Shown: positions 29,725 through 39,066, counted from the stretch's first letter. The stretch is DNA of 46,689 nucleotides from Vagococcus salmoninarum (GCF_003987495.1 NZ_NGJU01000023.1:1-46689); one strand, 5' to 3'. A program made the numbers and translations. Notes: a model not told the origin generated them from the letters alone.

Positions 29725-30480
29725 ATGGATCAAAAAATTCTCAATGAGATCAAAATAATCGAAATCACGGAAAATGTTAAGATTCTTTACGCTGTCGAAT
29801 CTGGCAGTCGTGCTTGGGGCTTTCCTTCCCCTGATAGTGACTATGACGTTCGCTTTATTTACGTACGTCCTCAGGCTTGGTATTTAAGTATTCAACCTGG
29901 TCGCGATGTGATTGAATACCCGATTTCCGACTTACTAGACATTAGTGGCTGGGACTTAAAGAAAAGCTTGCAACTGTTACGAAAAAGTAACCCCTCCTTA
30001 CTGGAATGGCTCCATTCACCGATTGTCTATTACAGTGATGGCAAACTAGTTGAAGACTTAAAAGACTTAGTCACTCAGTCTTTTTCCCAAAAGGCCTTAC
30101 TTTACCACTATTTAAATATGGCAAAAAGTAATTTCCGTAGTCATTTACAAGGTGACGACGTCAAAATCAAAAAATATTTTTACGTCTTAAGACCCTTGTT
30201 AGCCTGTCTCTGGTTACGAGACAAACAAGAAATTCCCCCGATTCTTTTTGATGACTTGTTGACCTTAGAGGAAATCCCTGATGAGGTTTTCCAAGAAATC
30301 CAAGTCTTACTAGCTAAGAAAGAGATCAGTCACGAGTTAGCTCTCGAACCACAGATTCCTTGTTTAAACTCTTTCATCGAAGATCAACTTACAGAAATCA
30401 AGAATTATATCGCCACATTACCAGCTGACAGCCCCCTAAGTTATCCTGTATTAAATGAGATTTTTAATAACTATTTGTAA
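29725..30480 (+). CDS. Nucleotidyltransferase, RlaP-like (COG3541)
   Basis: 251-residue cytoplasmic protein. The nucleotidyltransferase core is GSRAWGFPSPDSDYDVRFIYV: the GS motif and the metal-binding DxD pair are intact. A helical C-terminal domain follows, with LLYHYLNMAKSNF and the YFYVLRPLLACLWL segment. Homologues are linked to RNA ligase-like repair systems elsewhere, but no ligase is nearby. ACGGAGGTACTGAC precedes the ATG. A terminator follows the stop. Confidence 0.85.
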   Translation: MDQKILNEIKIIEITENVKILYAVESGSRAWGFPSPDSDYDVRFIYVRPQAWYLSIQPGRDVIEYPISDLLDISGWDLKKSLQLLRKSNPSLLEWLHSPIVYYSDGKLVEDLKDLVTQSFSQKALLYHYLNMAKSNFRSHLQGDDVKIKKYFYVLRPLLACLWLRDKQEIPPILFDDLLTLEEIPDEVFQEIQVLLAKKEISHELALEPQIPCLNSFIEDQLTEIKNYIATLPADSPLSYPVLNEIFNNYL

Positions 30481-30501
30481 CTCAACTACGATCCGACTTT
30501 G

Positions 30502-30538
30502 GAACAAAGGAAGGTTTTCCTGACTTTGTTCTTTTTTG
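30502..30538 (+). terminator. Terminator after the nucleotidyltransferase
   Basis: Arms GAACAAAG / CTTTGTTC followed by TTTTTT. Confidence 0.75.
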
Positions 30539-30621
30539 ACGTTCAGCGTAGCATTGCCGTCACAATCATGCTAAACTATTGGCAAATCCACCTGTCACTA
30601 TTAGTCTTCTAAGGAGGTAAT

Positions 30622-31299
30622 ATGTTAATTCTCACATTACTTACTACTCTGTTCCTATTAACTTCTTGCCAAAGCCCCCTACAGACAGATGATGAGTCAG
30701 CCCTTCCCCCTCCTCCAACACGTACTACTTTTGAAGAGCATCATTCAGAACGTGACGTCATTCCCCATGTTTATTACGACCAAGTCACTGGCACTCTCCT
30801 TGATTTAGCTTTTTGGCTTCAGCACAAAGACTTGCCATCACTAACTTTAGCAATTAATTCTACTGATACTTGGGAAGAGTTAGAAATTAGCTTTCATTCA
30901 ATGACCCTTTTACCGATTACTAGCCTTTTATTTCAAGAAGTTCATGAACATACCGGGTTGCATCAAGGGCTTATCATCCTTGAAACAAGGATTCAAAATT
31001 CAAGCCCCTTTGCCTTTGACGTTGATTATGATAATTTCTATTTGCTAACTACTGACAACTTGAATTTAACAAGTTCTAAATTTTTCATTGAGACTATTCA
31101 GCATCTCCCCATTGCAGAGACAAACAAGGATTCTCAACTGACTAGTGGTTATTTTATTTTTCTGCTTGATGACTTTGCCTCCTTAACAACCTTAAAAGAG
31201 TGGCGAATTCATCTCCCCTTAGTGCCTTCAGAAACTGAACTTGACTCCCCGATTTCATTAACATACGAAGCTAGCTTTTCTACTATCGGTACTGACTAA
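30622..31299 (+). CDS. Lipoprotein, member 1 of a tandem paralogue pair
   Basis: 225 residues. Signal peptide with lipobox LTSC (Cys near 16), then a proline-rich linker. The extracytoplasmic domain contains TWEELEISFHSMTLLPITS and AFDVDYDNFYLL, both shared with the next gene. TAAGGAGGTAAT precedes the ATG. Function unknown. The two genes are 36 bases apart and likely form one unit. Confidence 0.78.
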   Translation: MLILTLLTTLFLLTSCQSPLQTDDESALPPPPTRTTFEEHHSERDVIPHVYYDQVTGTLLDLAFWLQHKDLPSLTLAINSTDTWEELEISFHSMTLLPITSLLFQEVHEHTGLHQGLIILETRIQNSSPFAFDVDYDNFYLLTTDNLNLTSSKFFIETIQHLPIAETNKDSQLTSGYFIFLLDDFASLTTLKEWRIHLPLVPSETELDSPISLTYEASFSTIGTD

Positions 31300-31335
31300 C
31301 AAGCTAACCAAGTGCCCTTTACCAAAGGAGGTTCT

Positions 31336-31995
31336 ATGAACTATTTACTACTATTATTAGTTGCCTTGTTCTTAACGGCTTGCCAAACTGCTGCACCTGA
31401 AAAAGCCGATAAGCAAAAGACTGCTCCTTCAATTTCTCAACTCAGTCAGCGAGATGACTTGCCAACTGCCTACTTCGCCCAACCTTACGCCCACTTAATT
31501 GACTTACAAGCCTTGATTAAAAGAAAAAGCCAACCATCCTTAACTTCACCTGTCAATCATCTGGAAAGATGGCAAGACTTAGACATTCATTTCCATGCCT
31601 TCACAATTATCCCGATAACTAGTCAGTTGCTCCCTGATTTTCAAGAACTGACTGGGGATAGTCAAGCTGTTTTAGTCTTACATCTCTCTATTGAAAATGA
31701 CACAGCTTATCATTTTGAGGTTGATTTCGATAATTTCTACTTGGAATCACCTGAAGGGACAACTTTTCCAGCAACGGCTGAGTTCATCAATAGTATTGCC
31801 AAAATCCCGCCCTATTCACCGAAAGATGATCGCAAGTTAACCCAAGGCTACTTTACTTTTCAAGGAAGTGAGTTAACGAATCTTCATTTTATGGAAACAG
31901 TAAAGATTCACTTACCTTTACAAGTATTTGAAGGGGAAGAACTCCTTGAAATTGCCACTTACCAACAAGAGTTACGGATTGATCTTTACGGATAA
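31336..31995 (+). CDS. Lipoprotein, member 2 of a tandem paralogue pair
   Basis: 219 residues from ATG 31336 (MNYLLLLL), which has AAAGGAGG 4 bases upstream; an in-frame ATG at 31312 would place a charged stretch before the signal peptide. The lipobox is LTAC. WQDLDIHFHAFTIIPITSQL and FEVDFDNFYLE match the preceding gene, so the pair arose by duplication. Both end in an IHLPL strand region. Function unknown. Confidence 0.78.
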   Translation: MNYLLLLLVALFLTACQTAAPEKADKQKTAPSISQLSQRDDLPTAYFAQPYAHLIDLQALIKRKSQPSLTSPVNHLERWQDLDIHFHAFTIIPITSQLLPDFQELTGDSQAVLVLHLSIENDTAYHFEVDFDNFYLESPEGTTFPATAEFINSIAKIPPYSPKDDRKLTQGYFTFQGSELTNLHFMETVKIHLPLQVFEGEELLEIATYQQELRIDLYG

Positions 31996-31999
31996 CTAA

Positions 32000-32042
32000 A
32001 AAAGCCAAAGCTCTCTACTTAAAGAGGAGACTTTGGCTTTTA
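32000..32042. terminator. Bidirectional terminator
   Basis: Stem AAAGCCAAAG / CTTTGGCTTT with a further TCTCT/AGAGG pairing, between the convergent lipoprotein and malic enzyme genes. Confidence 0.88.
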
Positions 32043-32045
32043 ACT

Positions 32046-33203
32046 TTATTTAGTTACCGCTTGACGGACACTATTAGCAACCGTTTCTGCAACACCGGGT
32101 TTGAAAGCTTCAGGCATTATGTATTCGGGACTTAACTCCTCATCACTAATCATGGCTGCAATCCCTTCGGCCGCCGCAATTTGCATTTCAGTCGTAATTT
32201 CCGTGGCACGAGCGTCTAAGGCACCTCGAAAAATCCCTGGAAATGCTAAGACGTTATTAATTTGATTCGGGAAGTCACTTCGACCAGTCCCGACAATATA
32301 AGCCCCTGCCCCTTTGGCTTCATCTGGAAAAATTTCCGGTACTGGATTAGCCATAGCAAAGATAGTTGCTTTTTCATTCATTAGACTGATCCAAGCTGGT
32401 TTTAAGACTCCTGGGGCTGAGACGCCTACAAAGACATCCGCTCCTACTAAGGCATCCTCAAGACTACCAGACTGATGAGTTAAGTTAGTGACTTTAGCAA
32501 TGGCTTGGTGATGTGGTGGTAAATCTTGGTTCGTTTCAGAAATAATCCCGATTTTATCGACAACTTTAAGATGTTTTACCCCAGCTTTTAAGAATAAACG
32601 AGAGATTGCTAGACCTGCTGCTCCGCCACCATTGATGACGACTTGAATCTCATTAATTTTTTTATTAGTTAAACGTAAACTATTGAATAAACCTGCTAAG
32701 ACAATAATCGCTGTTCCATGTTGATCGTCATGAAAAACGGGAATATCTAACATTTCTTTTAAACGTTTTTCAATTTCAAAGCAACGAGGGGCACCAATAT
32801 CTTCTAAATTAATACCACCAAAGGAAGGGGCTAAAGCAGCTACAATTGTTATGATTTCTTCTGTGTCTTGAGTATCTAAAGACAGAGGAATCGCATCGAC
32901 ATTGGCGAAACGTTTAAACAAGGCAGCCTTGCCTTCCATTACTGGAATCGCTGCTTCTGGTCCAATATTGCCTAAGCCTAAAACTGCCGAGCCATCAGTA
33001 ATAACAGCTACTAAATTTTTCTTAGTTGTATACTCATAAACTTTTTCTTTGTCTTCGGCGATTGCTAAACAAACCGCTCCAACACCTGGGGTATAAGCAA
33101 TTGCTAAATCTTCCATTGACTCAATTGGTACTTTTGGGACAACCTCAAGTTTGCCACCTTTTTCTTTACTCATTGCTAAAGCTAGTTCTTTTACATCTGT
33201 CAT
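32046..33203 (-). CDS. maeE: NAD-dependent malic enzyme
   Basis: 385-residue oxidative decarboxylase turning L-malate into pyruvate and CO2 with NADH. It has the malic N-terminal domain (AYTPGVGAVC, VITDGSAVLGLGNIGP), HDDQHGTAII and the NAD-binding NGGGAAGLAI segment, with FAMANPVPEI near the end. The start is ATG 33203, 8 bases after GGAG; the GTG three codons earlier overlaps the SD. With maeP it forms the malate-utilisation operon; regulators are encoded divergently beyond maeP. Confidence 0.95.
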   Translation of the reverse strand: MTDVKELALAMSKEKGGKLEVVPKVPIESMEDLAIAYTPGVGAVCLAIAEDKEKVYEYTTKKNLVAVITDGSAVLGLGNIGPEAAIPVMEGKAALFKRFANVDAIPLSLDTQDTEEIITIVAALAPSFGGINLEDIGAPRCFEIEKRLKEMLDIPVFHDDQHGTAIIVLAGLFNSLRLTNKKINEIQVVINGGGAAGLAISRLFLKAGVKHLKVVDKIGIISETNQDLPPHHQAIAKVTNLTHQSGSLEDALVGADVFVGVSAPGVLKPAWISLMNEKATIFAMANPVPEIFPDEAKGAGAYIVGTGRSDFPNQINNVLAFPGIFRGALDARATEITTEMQIAAAEGIAAMISDEELSPEYIMPEAFKPGVAETVANSVRQAVTK

Positions 33204-33217
33204 AGTTGCCACTCCTT

Positions 33218-34528
33218 CTAAAAGAATATTTTAAATAAAAAAGTCATTGTTAAAACTGTAATTGCTCCACCAAGACGAGTTGCTACTTGGGCAAAAGGCA
33301 TTAAATTCATGCGATTAGCCGTTGATAAAATTGCGACGTCGCCAGTTCCACCCATCCCACTTTGACAAGCGGTAATGATGGCAGCTTCGATTGGGTACAT
33401 ATTCATTAAACCACCTACAAAGTAACCAGTTAAAACCACTGTTAAGACTACTGAAATAACGACAACAAAATATTGCCAAGATAACATGCCCACCACATCT
33501 TTTAAAGGAATGTAAAGCATGCCTAAACCGACCATTAAAGGAAAGGTGAAATTCGCAGAAATAAACTTATAAAGTTGTTTTGATCCCCGCTCCATTTCAA
33601 TTGGTAACAAACTTAAATATTTAATTAAGGCCGCTACTAAAATCATTAACACCGGCCCAGGGAAACCAGTTAAGTGCTGTAATAATCCACCAGTAATAAA
33701 TAAGGTTGAAGCAATTAACACCCCTGCTCCCATTAACTTGACGTCAATTGGCGTGTCATCTTCTTTCATGGCATCAGACATATCATCGCCAGTAACTTTG
33801 ACTAACTGACCATTGCCACACTTGTCTTTCTTCTTACCTGCTCCTAAACGACTAAGAACGGCAGCACTCATAATTGCGAAGAAGTTCCCGATAATCGTTG
33901 CCGGAATTAGTTGACCGACTAACTGCTCACTAGGAATACCAGTAATGGCACTGTACCCTAAAGATAAAGGTAAAATTCCTTCGCCAATCCCACCTGCTAA
34001 AACCGGTGTGACAATAAAGAACAACGTATGTTTAAAACCTAGACCTAATAAACTGCCAATTGTCGTTCCAATAATCATTGCTAAAATCATGCCACATAAC
34101 ATGGGAATAATCATTCGCATCAAGCCTTGAACTAAAATTTTACGGTGCATACCTAAAATACTGCCACAGACGAGACAAGCAATATAGAAATATAAAAAAT
34201 TCGCTTGCTTCATTAACATGTCAGTTGCTGCTAACGTATTTTCATTAAAAAGATTGAAAAAGACCATAATTGAAGGAATCAACAAGGACATGATTGCCGG
34301 TCCTCCGAAATGTTTTAAGCCAGGAATATTAGCTCCGATAGTGCCTAATAACCAACCTAAAGACAAAATGACCGCAAACCCACCAATCATCGAAACCGGC
34401 AATTGCCCTAAGTATGCCGTCAATAAGATAATACTAGTTAAAACGAGATAAACTGGTAAGGGCACTGGCCCAACTTTAATTTGTGAAAAATTAATTCCTT
34501 TCTCCTCTGATTTTCCTTTACTTTCCAT
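33218..34528 (-). CDS. maeP: Malate transporter of the 2-hydroxycarboxylate (2HCT) family
   Basis: 436-residue membrane protein with about 11 segments. It contains the 2HCT signature GGIGEGILPLSLGYS and the second conserved QSGMGGTGDVAIL loop, both forming the substrate site. Uptake of malate by proton symport or exchange is expected. AGGAGGTAGTTA precedes the ATG. It is first gene of maePE. A cre-like operator and a weak promoter lie directly upstream. Confidence 0.93.
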   Translation of the reverse strand: MESKGKSEEKGINFSQIKVGPVPLPVYLVLTSIILLTAYLGQLPVSMIGGFAVILSLGWLLGTIGANIPGLKHFGGPAIMSLLIPSIMVFFNLFNENTLAATDMLMKQANFLYFYIACLVCGSILGMHRKILVQGLMRMIIPMLCGMILAMIIGTTIGSLLGLGFKHTLFFIVTPVLAGGIGEGILPLSLGYSAITGIPSEQLVGQLIPATIIGNFFAIMSAAVLSRLGAGKKKDKCGNGQLVKVTGDDMSDAMKEDDTPIDVKLMGAGVLIASTLFITGGLLQHLTGFPGPVLMILVAALIKYLSLLPIEMERGSKQLYKFISANFTFPLMVGLGMLYIPLKDVVGMLSWQYFVVVISVVLTVVLTGYFVGGLMNMYPIEAAIITACQSGMGGTGDVAILSTANRMNLMPFAQVATRLGGAITVLTMTFLFKIFF

Positions 34529-34541
34529 TAACTACCTCCTG

Positions 34542-34555
34542 TGATAACGTTTTCT
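34542..34555. promoter_or_regulatory. cre-like CcpA operator upstream of maeP
   Basis: TGATAACGTTTTCT has one mismatch to the palindromic cre consensus (final A expected). It lies between the maeP -10 box and the start codon, a position for CcpA repression. Confidence 0.65.
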
Positions 34556-34569
34556 TGTGGTTCGAACTT

Positions 34570-34575
34570 AGTATA
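34570..34575 (-). promoter_or_regulatory. -10 box of the maeP promoter
   Basis: Minus-strand TATACT about 42 bases upstream of maeP. The -35 position (GCCAAT) is poor, consistent with activator dependence. Confidence 0.5.
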
Positions 34576-34599
34576 CAAGAATAAAATAGTTAATTGGCA

Positions 34600-34646
34600 T
34601 TCTTTAAGTTGTTTAAGTGTTGATTAAGTAATTAAAGCTAGAACTT
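34600..34646. promoter_or_regulatory. Candidate MaeR operator repeats
   Basis: AT-rich near-repeats (CTTTAAGTTG, GTTTAAGTG, GATTAAGTAATTAAAG) between the divergent maeP and maeK genes, upstream of the maeP -10 box. Related response regulators of the CitB type bind such AT-rich repeats. Inferred, not proven. Confidence 0.4.
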
Positions 34647-34724
34647 CACAAGATAGCCATTTTGTTACCTTTTAGACTATGTTAAACTATGGTTAAATAA
34701 CTAAACTGATAAAAGAGGGTTGCT

Positions 34725-36293
34725 ATGAAAAAAAGTCGTTTTTCATTATGGATGCGCTTAACTTTATTAATCTTATTAGGCATTATCATCACAGTGAGCT
34801 TCCTATTCTACCGAATCAATCAACAAATCATAGAAACAAACCAATTACGTCAAGAGAAAACACTTTTAGAGTTAGGTCATTTTCTTGCTCGTGATCAGCA
34901 AGTCATCGCTGCTTTAAAAAGTGAAACTAGTACACCTGAAATTCAACAACTTACTCAGGCAGCCGAAAAAGATTTCGACTTAGATTTTGTTGTTGTTATG
35001 ACAATGGCGAAAATCCGCTTAACACATCCTAATCCTGAAAAAATTTACCAACCTTTTGAAGGGGGCGATGAAGAACAGGCTGTTACAAAGGGGGTTGAAA
35101 CTGTCTCAACTGCGACTGGTACTTTAGGTCAATCTTTACGCGGATTTGTTCCGGTATTCGATCGAAACAAGGAAGAAATTGGAGTTATTTCAATTGGTAT
35201 GACTACTACTCGCCTTAGTGAAACCTTAACCCAGGCTCGGAAAAACTTGTCTTTAAGCTTATGTTTAAGCTTATTTATTAGTTTGATGATTGCTGTCTTT
35301 ACAGCCTTTACTTTAAAGCGACAAATGCACGACCTTGAGCCAAAAGAAATCGGGATTTTATTGGAAGAACGTAATGCCATGTTCCAAAACTTACATGACG
35401 GGGTTATAGTGACTAATCAACGAAATGAGGTCACCTTAGTTAATCAAGCTGGAATAGTTATTATTGAAAAGTTAGCACATACAAGTAAGCCTTTTGGTAA
35501 GCAGATTGCTAGTCTCATTCCTATGATTACAGAGTTTCAATCTCGAACAAAAACAATTACCGATGAAATTTATCAACAAAATGGGGTTGATTATTTAATT
35601 TCAGTGGCACCAATTGTTGTTAGAAAACAACAAGTTGGCCAAATTTTAATGATTCGTGACATGACCGATTTAACATCACTTCATGAACAATTAATTAATA
35701 CGACCGCCTATGCAAGTTCCCTACAATCACAGTCTCATGACTTTTTAAATAAACTTCATGTCATTTACGGTTTGTCTGACATTGGCGATGCTGAGGCGTT
35801 ACAGATTTATTTGCAAAAGATTCTAGAGCCGGAACAAGAATTTTCCAGCCGCATGGTTTATTTAATTCATAACCCAATTATTGCCGGCTTTTTAATTGGT
35901 GAACGGAGTCGTTTTCTAGAAAAACAGTTGCCTTTTATGGTGGAAATCTATCCTGACATTCCACCATCCTCTAATCAACAAAAAGTCCAACTGTGGATGA
36001 ATATGGTTCGAGTGATTCATGATTTTTTATTAAGTCAAACACTCAAGCAATTTGCTATGCGCCTTGGTTATCAAAACAAACAGCTTGAACTAGTTTATAC
36101 TTTACCAAATGACGATTTTTTAATTCCAGCGCTTAGGAGCCTTTTACATACGAAATATTTCGATAACTTACTTAAAACTACTAATGGTCGTTTCACTTTA
36201 GAAAATCAAGGTCAAGCCTACAAACTGATTTTAACCTTGCCTTACATTAGTACTAAGGAGGAAGAAAATGACATACCAAACATTAATTATTGA
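34725..36293 (+). CDS. maeK: CitA/DcuS-family sensor histidine kinase for malate
   Basis: 522-residue membrane kinase. A first transmembrane segment at about 10-30 and a second at about 175-195 flank an extracytoplasmic PAS-type (CACHE) sensor, whose FVPVFDRNKEEIGVISIG segment is typical. A cytoplasmic PAS (NAMFQNLHDGVIVTNQRN) follows. The H-box is of the CitA type (SQSHDFLNKLHVI). The final ATPase region appears shortened. SD AGAGGGTTGCT precedes the ATG. It overlaps maeR by 26 bases. Confidence 0.88.
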   Translation: MKKSRFSLWMRLTLLILLGIIITVSFLFYRINQQIIETNQLRQEKTLLELGHFLARDQQVIAALKSETSTPEIQQLTQAAEKDFDLDFVVVMTMAKIRLTHPNPEKIYQPFEGGDEEQAVTKGVETVSTATGTLGQSLRGFVPVFDRNKEEIGVISIGMTTTRLSETLTQARKNLSLSLCLSLFISLMIAVFTAFTLKRQMHDLEPKEIGILLEERNAMFQNLHDGVIVTNQRNEVTLVNQAGIVIIEKLAHTSKPFGKQIASLIPMITEFQSRTKTITDEIYQQNGVDYLISVAPIVVRKQQVGQILMIRDMTDLTSLHEQLINTTAYASSLQSQSHDFLNKLHVIYGLSDIGDAEALQIYLQKILEPEQEFSSRMVYLIHNPIIAGFLIGERSRFLEKQLPFMVEIYPDIPPSSNQQKVQLWMNMVRVIHDFLLSQTLKQFAMRLGYQNKQLELVYTLPNDDFLIPALRSLLHTKYFDNLLKTTNGRFTLENQGQAYKLILTLPYISTKEEENDIPNINY

Positions 36294-36948
36294 AGATGAT
36301 CCCATGGTCTTGTATATCAATCAACATTATTTAGAAAAAGTTCCTGGCTTTAGTTTCGCTGGCAGCGCCACTACTTTTGATGATGGCCTCCATTTATTGA
36401 CGAATCAAAGCTTTGATTTAGTTTTAGTCGATGTCCATTTAATTAGTGGCAATGGTTTTGACCTAGTCAAAAGCATTCGACAGCAAGGGCTCGATGTGGA
36501 CATTATTATGATTACTGCTGCTAATGAAAGTCAAGACATTCAAGAGATGCTCCGTTACGGGGTTGTTGATTATATCTTAAAACCTTTTAAGTTTGAACGC
36601 TTTCAAGAGAGTCTTCTGCAATTTGCTGAACGGAATCAGCGACTGACAGAACAATCACACTTATCTCAAAAGACTTTTGATGAACTGTATAATAATCTAG
36701 CAACTGTTTCCCCACTTCCGATTGAATTAGAAAAAGGCTTAACTCATCAAACTTTAGAGATGATTTTAGACGCCTTAGAAAAATTACCACCTTCTTTTAC
36801 AATCAATGATCTGAGTCAATCCGTTGAACTTTCTCATGTTTCTATTCGTAAATATATTAAGTATTTAGAAGAACAAAAAATTATTAGTTCTTCCATTGAA
36901 TATGGCACGATTGGGAGACCAAATACCTTTTATAGGAAAGTAACTTAA
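36268..36948 (+). CDS. maeR: CitB-family response regulator for malate
   Basis: 226-residue regulator. The receiver has the acidic pair (EDD), phospho-acceptor Asp55 in LVLVDVHL, Thr in MITAAN and Lys in YILKPFK. The C-terminal winged-helix domain has FTINDLSQSVELSHVSIRKYIKYLEE. Phosphorylated MaeR is expected to activate maePE from the shared intergenic region. AAGGAGGAAGAAA precedes the ATG inside the end of maeK. Confidence 0.9.
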   Translation: MTYQTLIIEDDPMVLYINQHYLEKVPGFSFAGSATTFDDGLHLLTNQSFDLVLVDVHLISGNGFDLVKSIRQQGLDVDIIMITAANESQDIQEMLRYGVVDYILKPFKFERFQESLLQFAERNQRLTEQSHLSQKTFDELYNNLATVSPLPIELEKGLTHQTLEMILDALEKLPPSFTINDLSQSVELSHVSIRKYIKYLEEQKIISSSIEYGTIGRPNTFYRKVT

Positions 36949-36980
36949 ATTGGATTGGTAAGTAAATAGCAGAAAAAAGA

Positions 36981-37012
36981 CCAGAGATGACGCATGCTAA
37001 TTCATCTCTGGC
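36981..37012 (+). terminator. Terminator after maeR
   Basis: Stem CCAGAGATGA / TCATCTCTGG followed by CTATTTTTT. Confidence 0.88.
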
Positions 37013-37062
37013 TATTTTTTATTGCTTAGTAGTTTATTCCTTGATAGGCGGACTAAGAGAAC

Positions 37063-38178
37063 TTACAAACGTTTTCGATACTTAACAACGGCCACACTGA
37101 TTAATAAGACACACAGACTATATCCGAGCAAAACACTTACGCCGCGAGTAACAGTCAAATTACCTAATGGTAGAGGAACAATTTCTGTACCGCCTATGAT
37201 GACATTGGAAAAATCAACGTAGAAGAAAGGCGTATTTGCTTGGAATCCTTGAGGAATTAAGCCCCTTAACCACGTGTATTGATTACTAGTTAAAATAACG
37301 ATACTACCAACTAAATTTAACATAAAGTTACTACTAACTAAGGATAACAAAAAGCTCAAGGAACCTAATAATAGTAACCAACAACAGACAAATAATAAGT
37401 TTTGCATCACAAAGGAACTGACACTTATTACTGAAACTTCATCGCCTCCCCGTAAGATGGCAACAGGGTAGTTAACAGCTCCTAAGCCATTTAAACTAAC
37501 TGCAATTAGGGTAGCTAGACTAATAACTACAAACCAACTGGCAAAAATAAAACTAAAATTGGCAAACAGACTTGCTACTAAACTTTTCCATAAGGGCACG
37601 GGACTAATGTGTGTCAGCTCATGGTCATGATGACGCTTATCACTTGTAAATAAATTACTAAAGAGCAAAGCGTTAATCATTAAAAAAGTCAACACTTGCT
37701 GAGAACTCAAGAATAGTTCCCCCCAGTAATTACTAGCTGGCGGATACGGTTGACTTGGATGAACTCTTTCGATGCCCTCATCAACTAAATAACTTAAGTA
37801 GGCAATATTTTTTTCAAGCTCACTAACTGTCAATCCTATGAACCTACCAGCTAAGGTTTCTTCTAAATATGTTTTTTCTAAATTTAATTCCGCGATTAAT
37901 TCGCCTTCCTGATCCCCACGATTCATGGCAGTTAATACTTCCCTCAAGTACTTCAAGGAAGTCTCATGATAATGAACTTCACTCTCTTCTTCTAATGAGT
38001 GAACGACCTCTTCTTTCATTCGTAAATTTTCTTCAAAAAAGTAACGCCGAAACATCGGATCATAATGATTATAAAAGAAAAGTGGAAACAACAGACTGAC
38101 AAACAACAGACCAATCAGAATGCCATTGGCTTTATCTTTAATAATTTTTAAATAGTAATTACTAATTAAGGTTCCCAT
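37063..38178 (-). CDS. ABC-2 type permease
   Basis: 371-residue membrane protein with an N-terminal anchor (about 19-36), a long extracellular stretch (about 40-165) with charged and glutamate-rich segments, then five or so helices. This layout is typical of ABC-2 exporters. It starts immediately after the ATPase stop, so translation is coupled. The final KYRKRL tail is basic. The cargo is unknown. Confidence 0.8.
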   Translation of the reverse strand: MGTLISNYYLKIIKDKANGILIGLLFVSLLFPLFFYNHYDPMFRRYFFEENLRMKEEVVHSLEEESEVHYHETSLKYLREVLTAMNRGDQEGELIAELNLEKTYLEETLAGRFIGLTVSELEKNIAYLSYLVDEGIERVHPSQPYPPASNYWGELFLSSQQVLTFLMINALLFSNLFTSDKRHHDHELTHISPVPLWKSLVASLFANFSFIFASWFVVISLATLIAVSLNGLGAVNYPVAILRGGDEVSVISVSSFVMQNLLFVCCWLLLLGSLSFLLSLVSSNFMLNLVGSIVILTSNQYTWLRGLIPQGFQANTPFFYVDFSNVIIGGTEIVPLPLGNLTVTRGVSVLLGYSLCVLLISVAVVKYRKRL

Positions 38179-38868
38179 TCACTCACCCTCCTTAATCATA
38201 TATAATTCTCGATATATCTCTGAAATTATTTGAAGGTTCGTTGTACTGTGGCTAATTTTTTTATCTTTCATAAAAATTACCCGTTGACAGACCTTTTGTA
38301 AATGGTGAAGATTGTGGGAAGTTATCATCACGGTCTTCCCTTGCTGATGTAAGCGTTGAAATAAGCTGTTGACTAATTCGACACTACCTAAGTCGAGACC
38401 GTTTAAAGGTTCATCAAACAACAAGACTGGCGCATCACTAATTAAATACATGCCAATTAATAAATGTTGCTTCATGCCTAAAGATAAATGCTTAACTGGT
38501 TTTTTTCGGTATTTCTCCATCCCTAAACGATTGATGACATCTCTGACTTCCAAGGGGCTTTGCCACATCTTTTTAACGTAAGCTAAATTAGTTTCAGGGG
38601 TTAAATTAGTCATCAGACTTTCGTTATTTTCCAAAAAAAACAATTGCTGGAAATATTTTTCTCGTTCCTTAGACTGATAGCCGTTAATTTCAATCGTCCC
38701 TTCTTGGCAACCAATCAAATTAGCAATTGCTCGAAACAGTGTCGTTTTGCCAGTACCATTAGGGGCCATTAAACCTAAAATTTCACCTTGTGGGACTTCC
38801 AAACGCAATTGATTAAGAATCAACTGCTTACCTAAACGGACTTGCACATCTTTAAGTTCTAGGTTCAT
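38179..38868 (-). CDS. ABC transporter ATP-binding protein
   Basis: 229-residue ATPase. Walker A is GLMAPNGTGKTT, the signature is LSLGMKQH, Walker B is VLLFDEPLNGLD and the switch His is TSHNLHH. The start is ATG 38868 (MNLELKDV), 8 bases after AAGGAG; the earlier GTG overlaps the SD. It partners with the permease downstream. A palindromic promoter precedes it. Confidence 0.9.
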   Translation of the reverse strand: MNLELKDVQVRLGKQLILNQLRLEVPQGEILGLMAPNGTGKTTLFRAIANLIGCQEGTIEINGYQSKEREKYFQQLFFLENNESLMTNLTPETNLAYVKKMWQSPLEVRDVINRLGMEKYRKKPVKHLSLGMKQHLLIGMYLISDAPVLLFDEPLNGLDLGSVELVNSLFQRLHQQGKTVMITSHNLHHLQKVCQRVIFMKDKKISHSTTNLQIISEIYRELYMIKEGE

Positions 38869-38968
38869 CACACTCACTCCTTTACTAAAGGACTCTTTCT
38901 TCTCAATAATTCGTAGTTAAAGTAACTTTTCAGAAAATTCGCAACTAGTGAGTGACTTAGGACTTTAA

Positions 38969-39006
38969 TTGCTTAAAAGTATACTGGACAATGTACTTCT
39001 AAGCAA
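38969..39006 (-). promoter_or_regulatory. Promoter within a dyad-symmetric operator
   Basis: Minus-strand TTGCTT (39001-39006), 17-base spacer, TATACT (38978-38983). The whole promoter sits in an inverted repeat, TTGCTTAgAAGTA facing TACTTtTAAGCAA, so a dimeric repressor probably covers it. No regulator is encoded alongside. Confidence 0.65.
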
Positions 39007-39017
39007 TTGTTAACACA

Positions 39018-39048
39018 AAAAAAGAAGAGATTTCTCCCTTCTTCAACT
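39018..39048 (-). terminator. Terminator of the metNIQ operon
   Basis: Arms GAAGA / TCTTC plus adjacent GGGAGAAATC, followed by TTTTTTT on the minus strand, just after the amidohydrolase stop. Confidence 0.65.
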
Positions 39049-39066
39049 TTTTTTAGTTTCGCTGTT

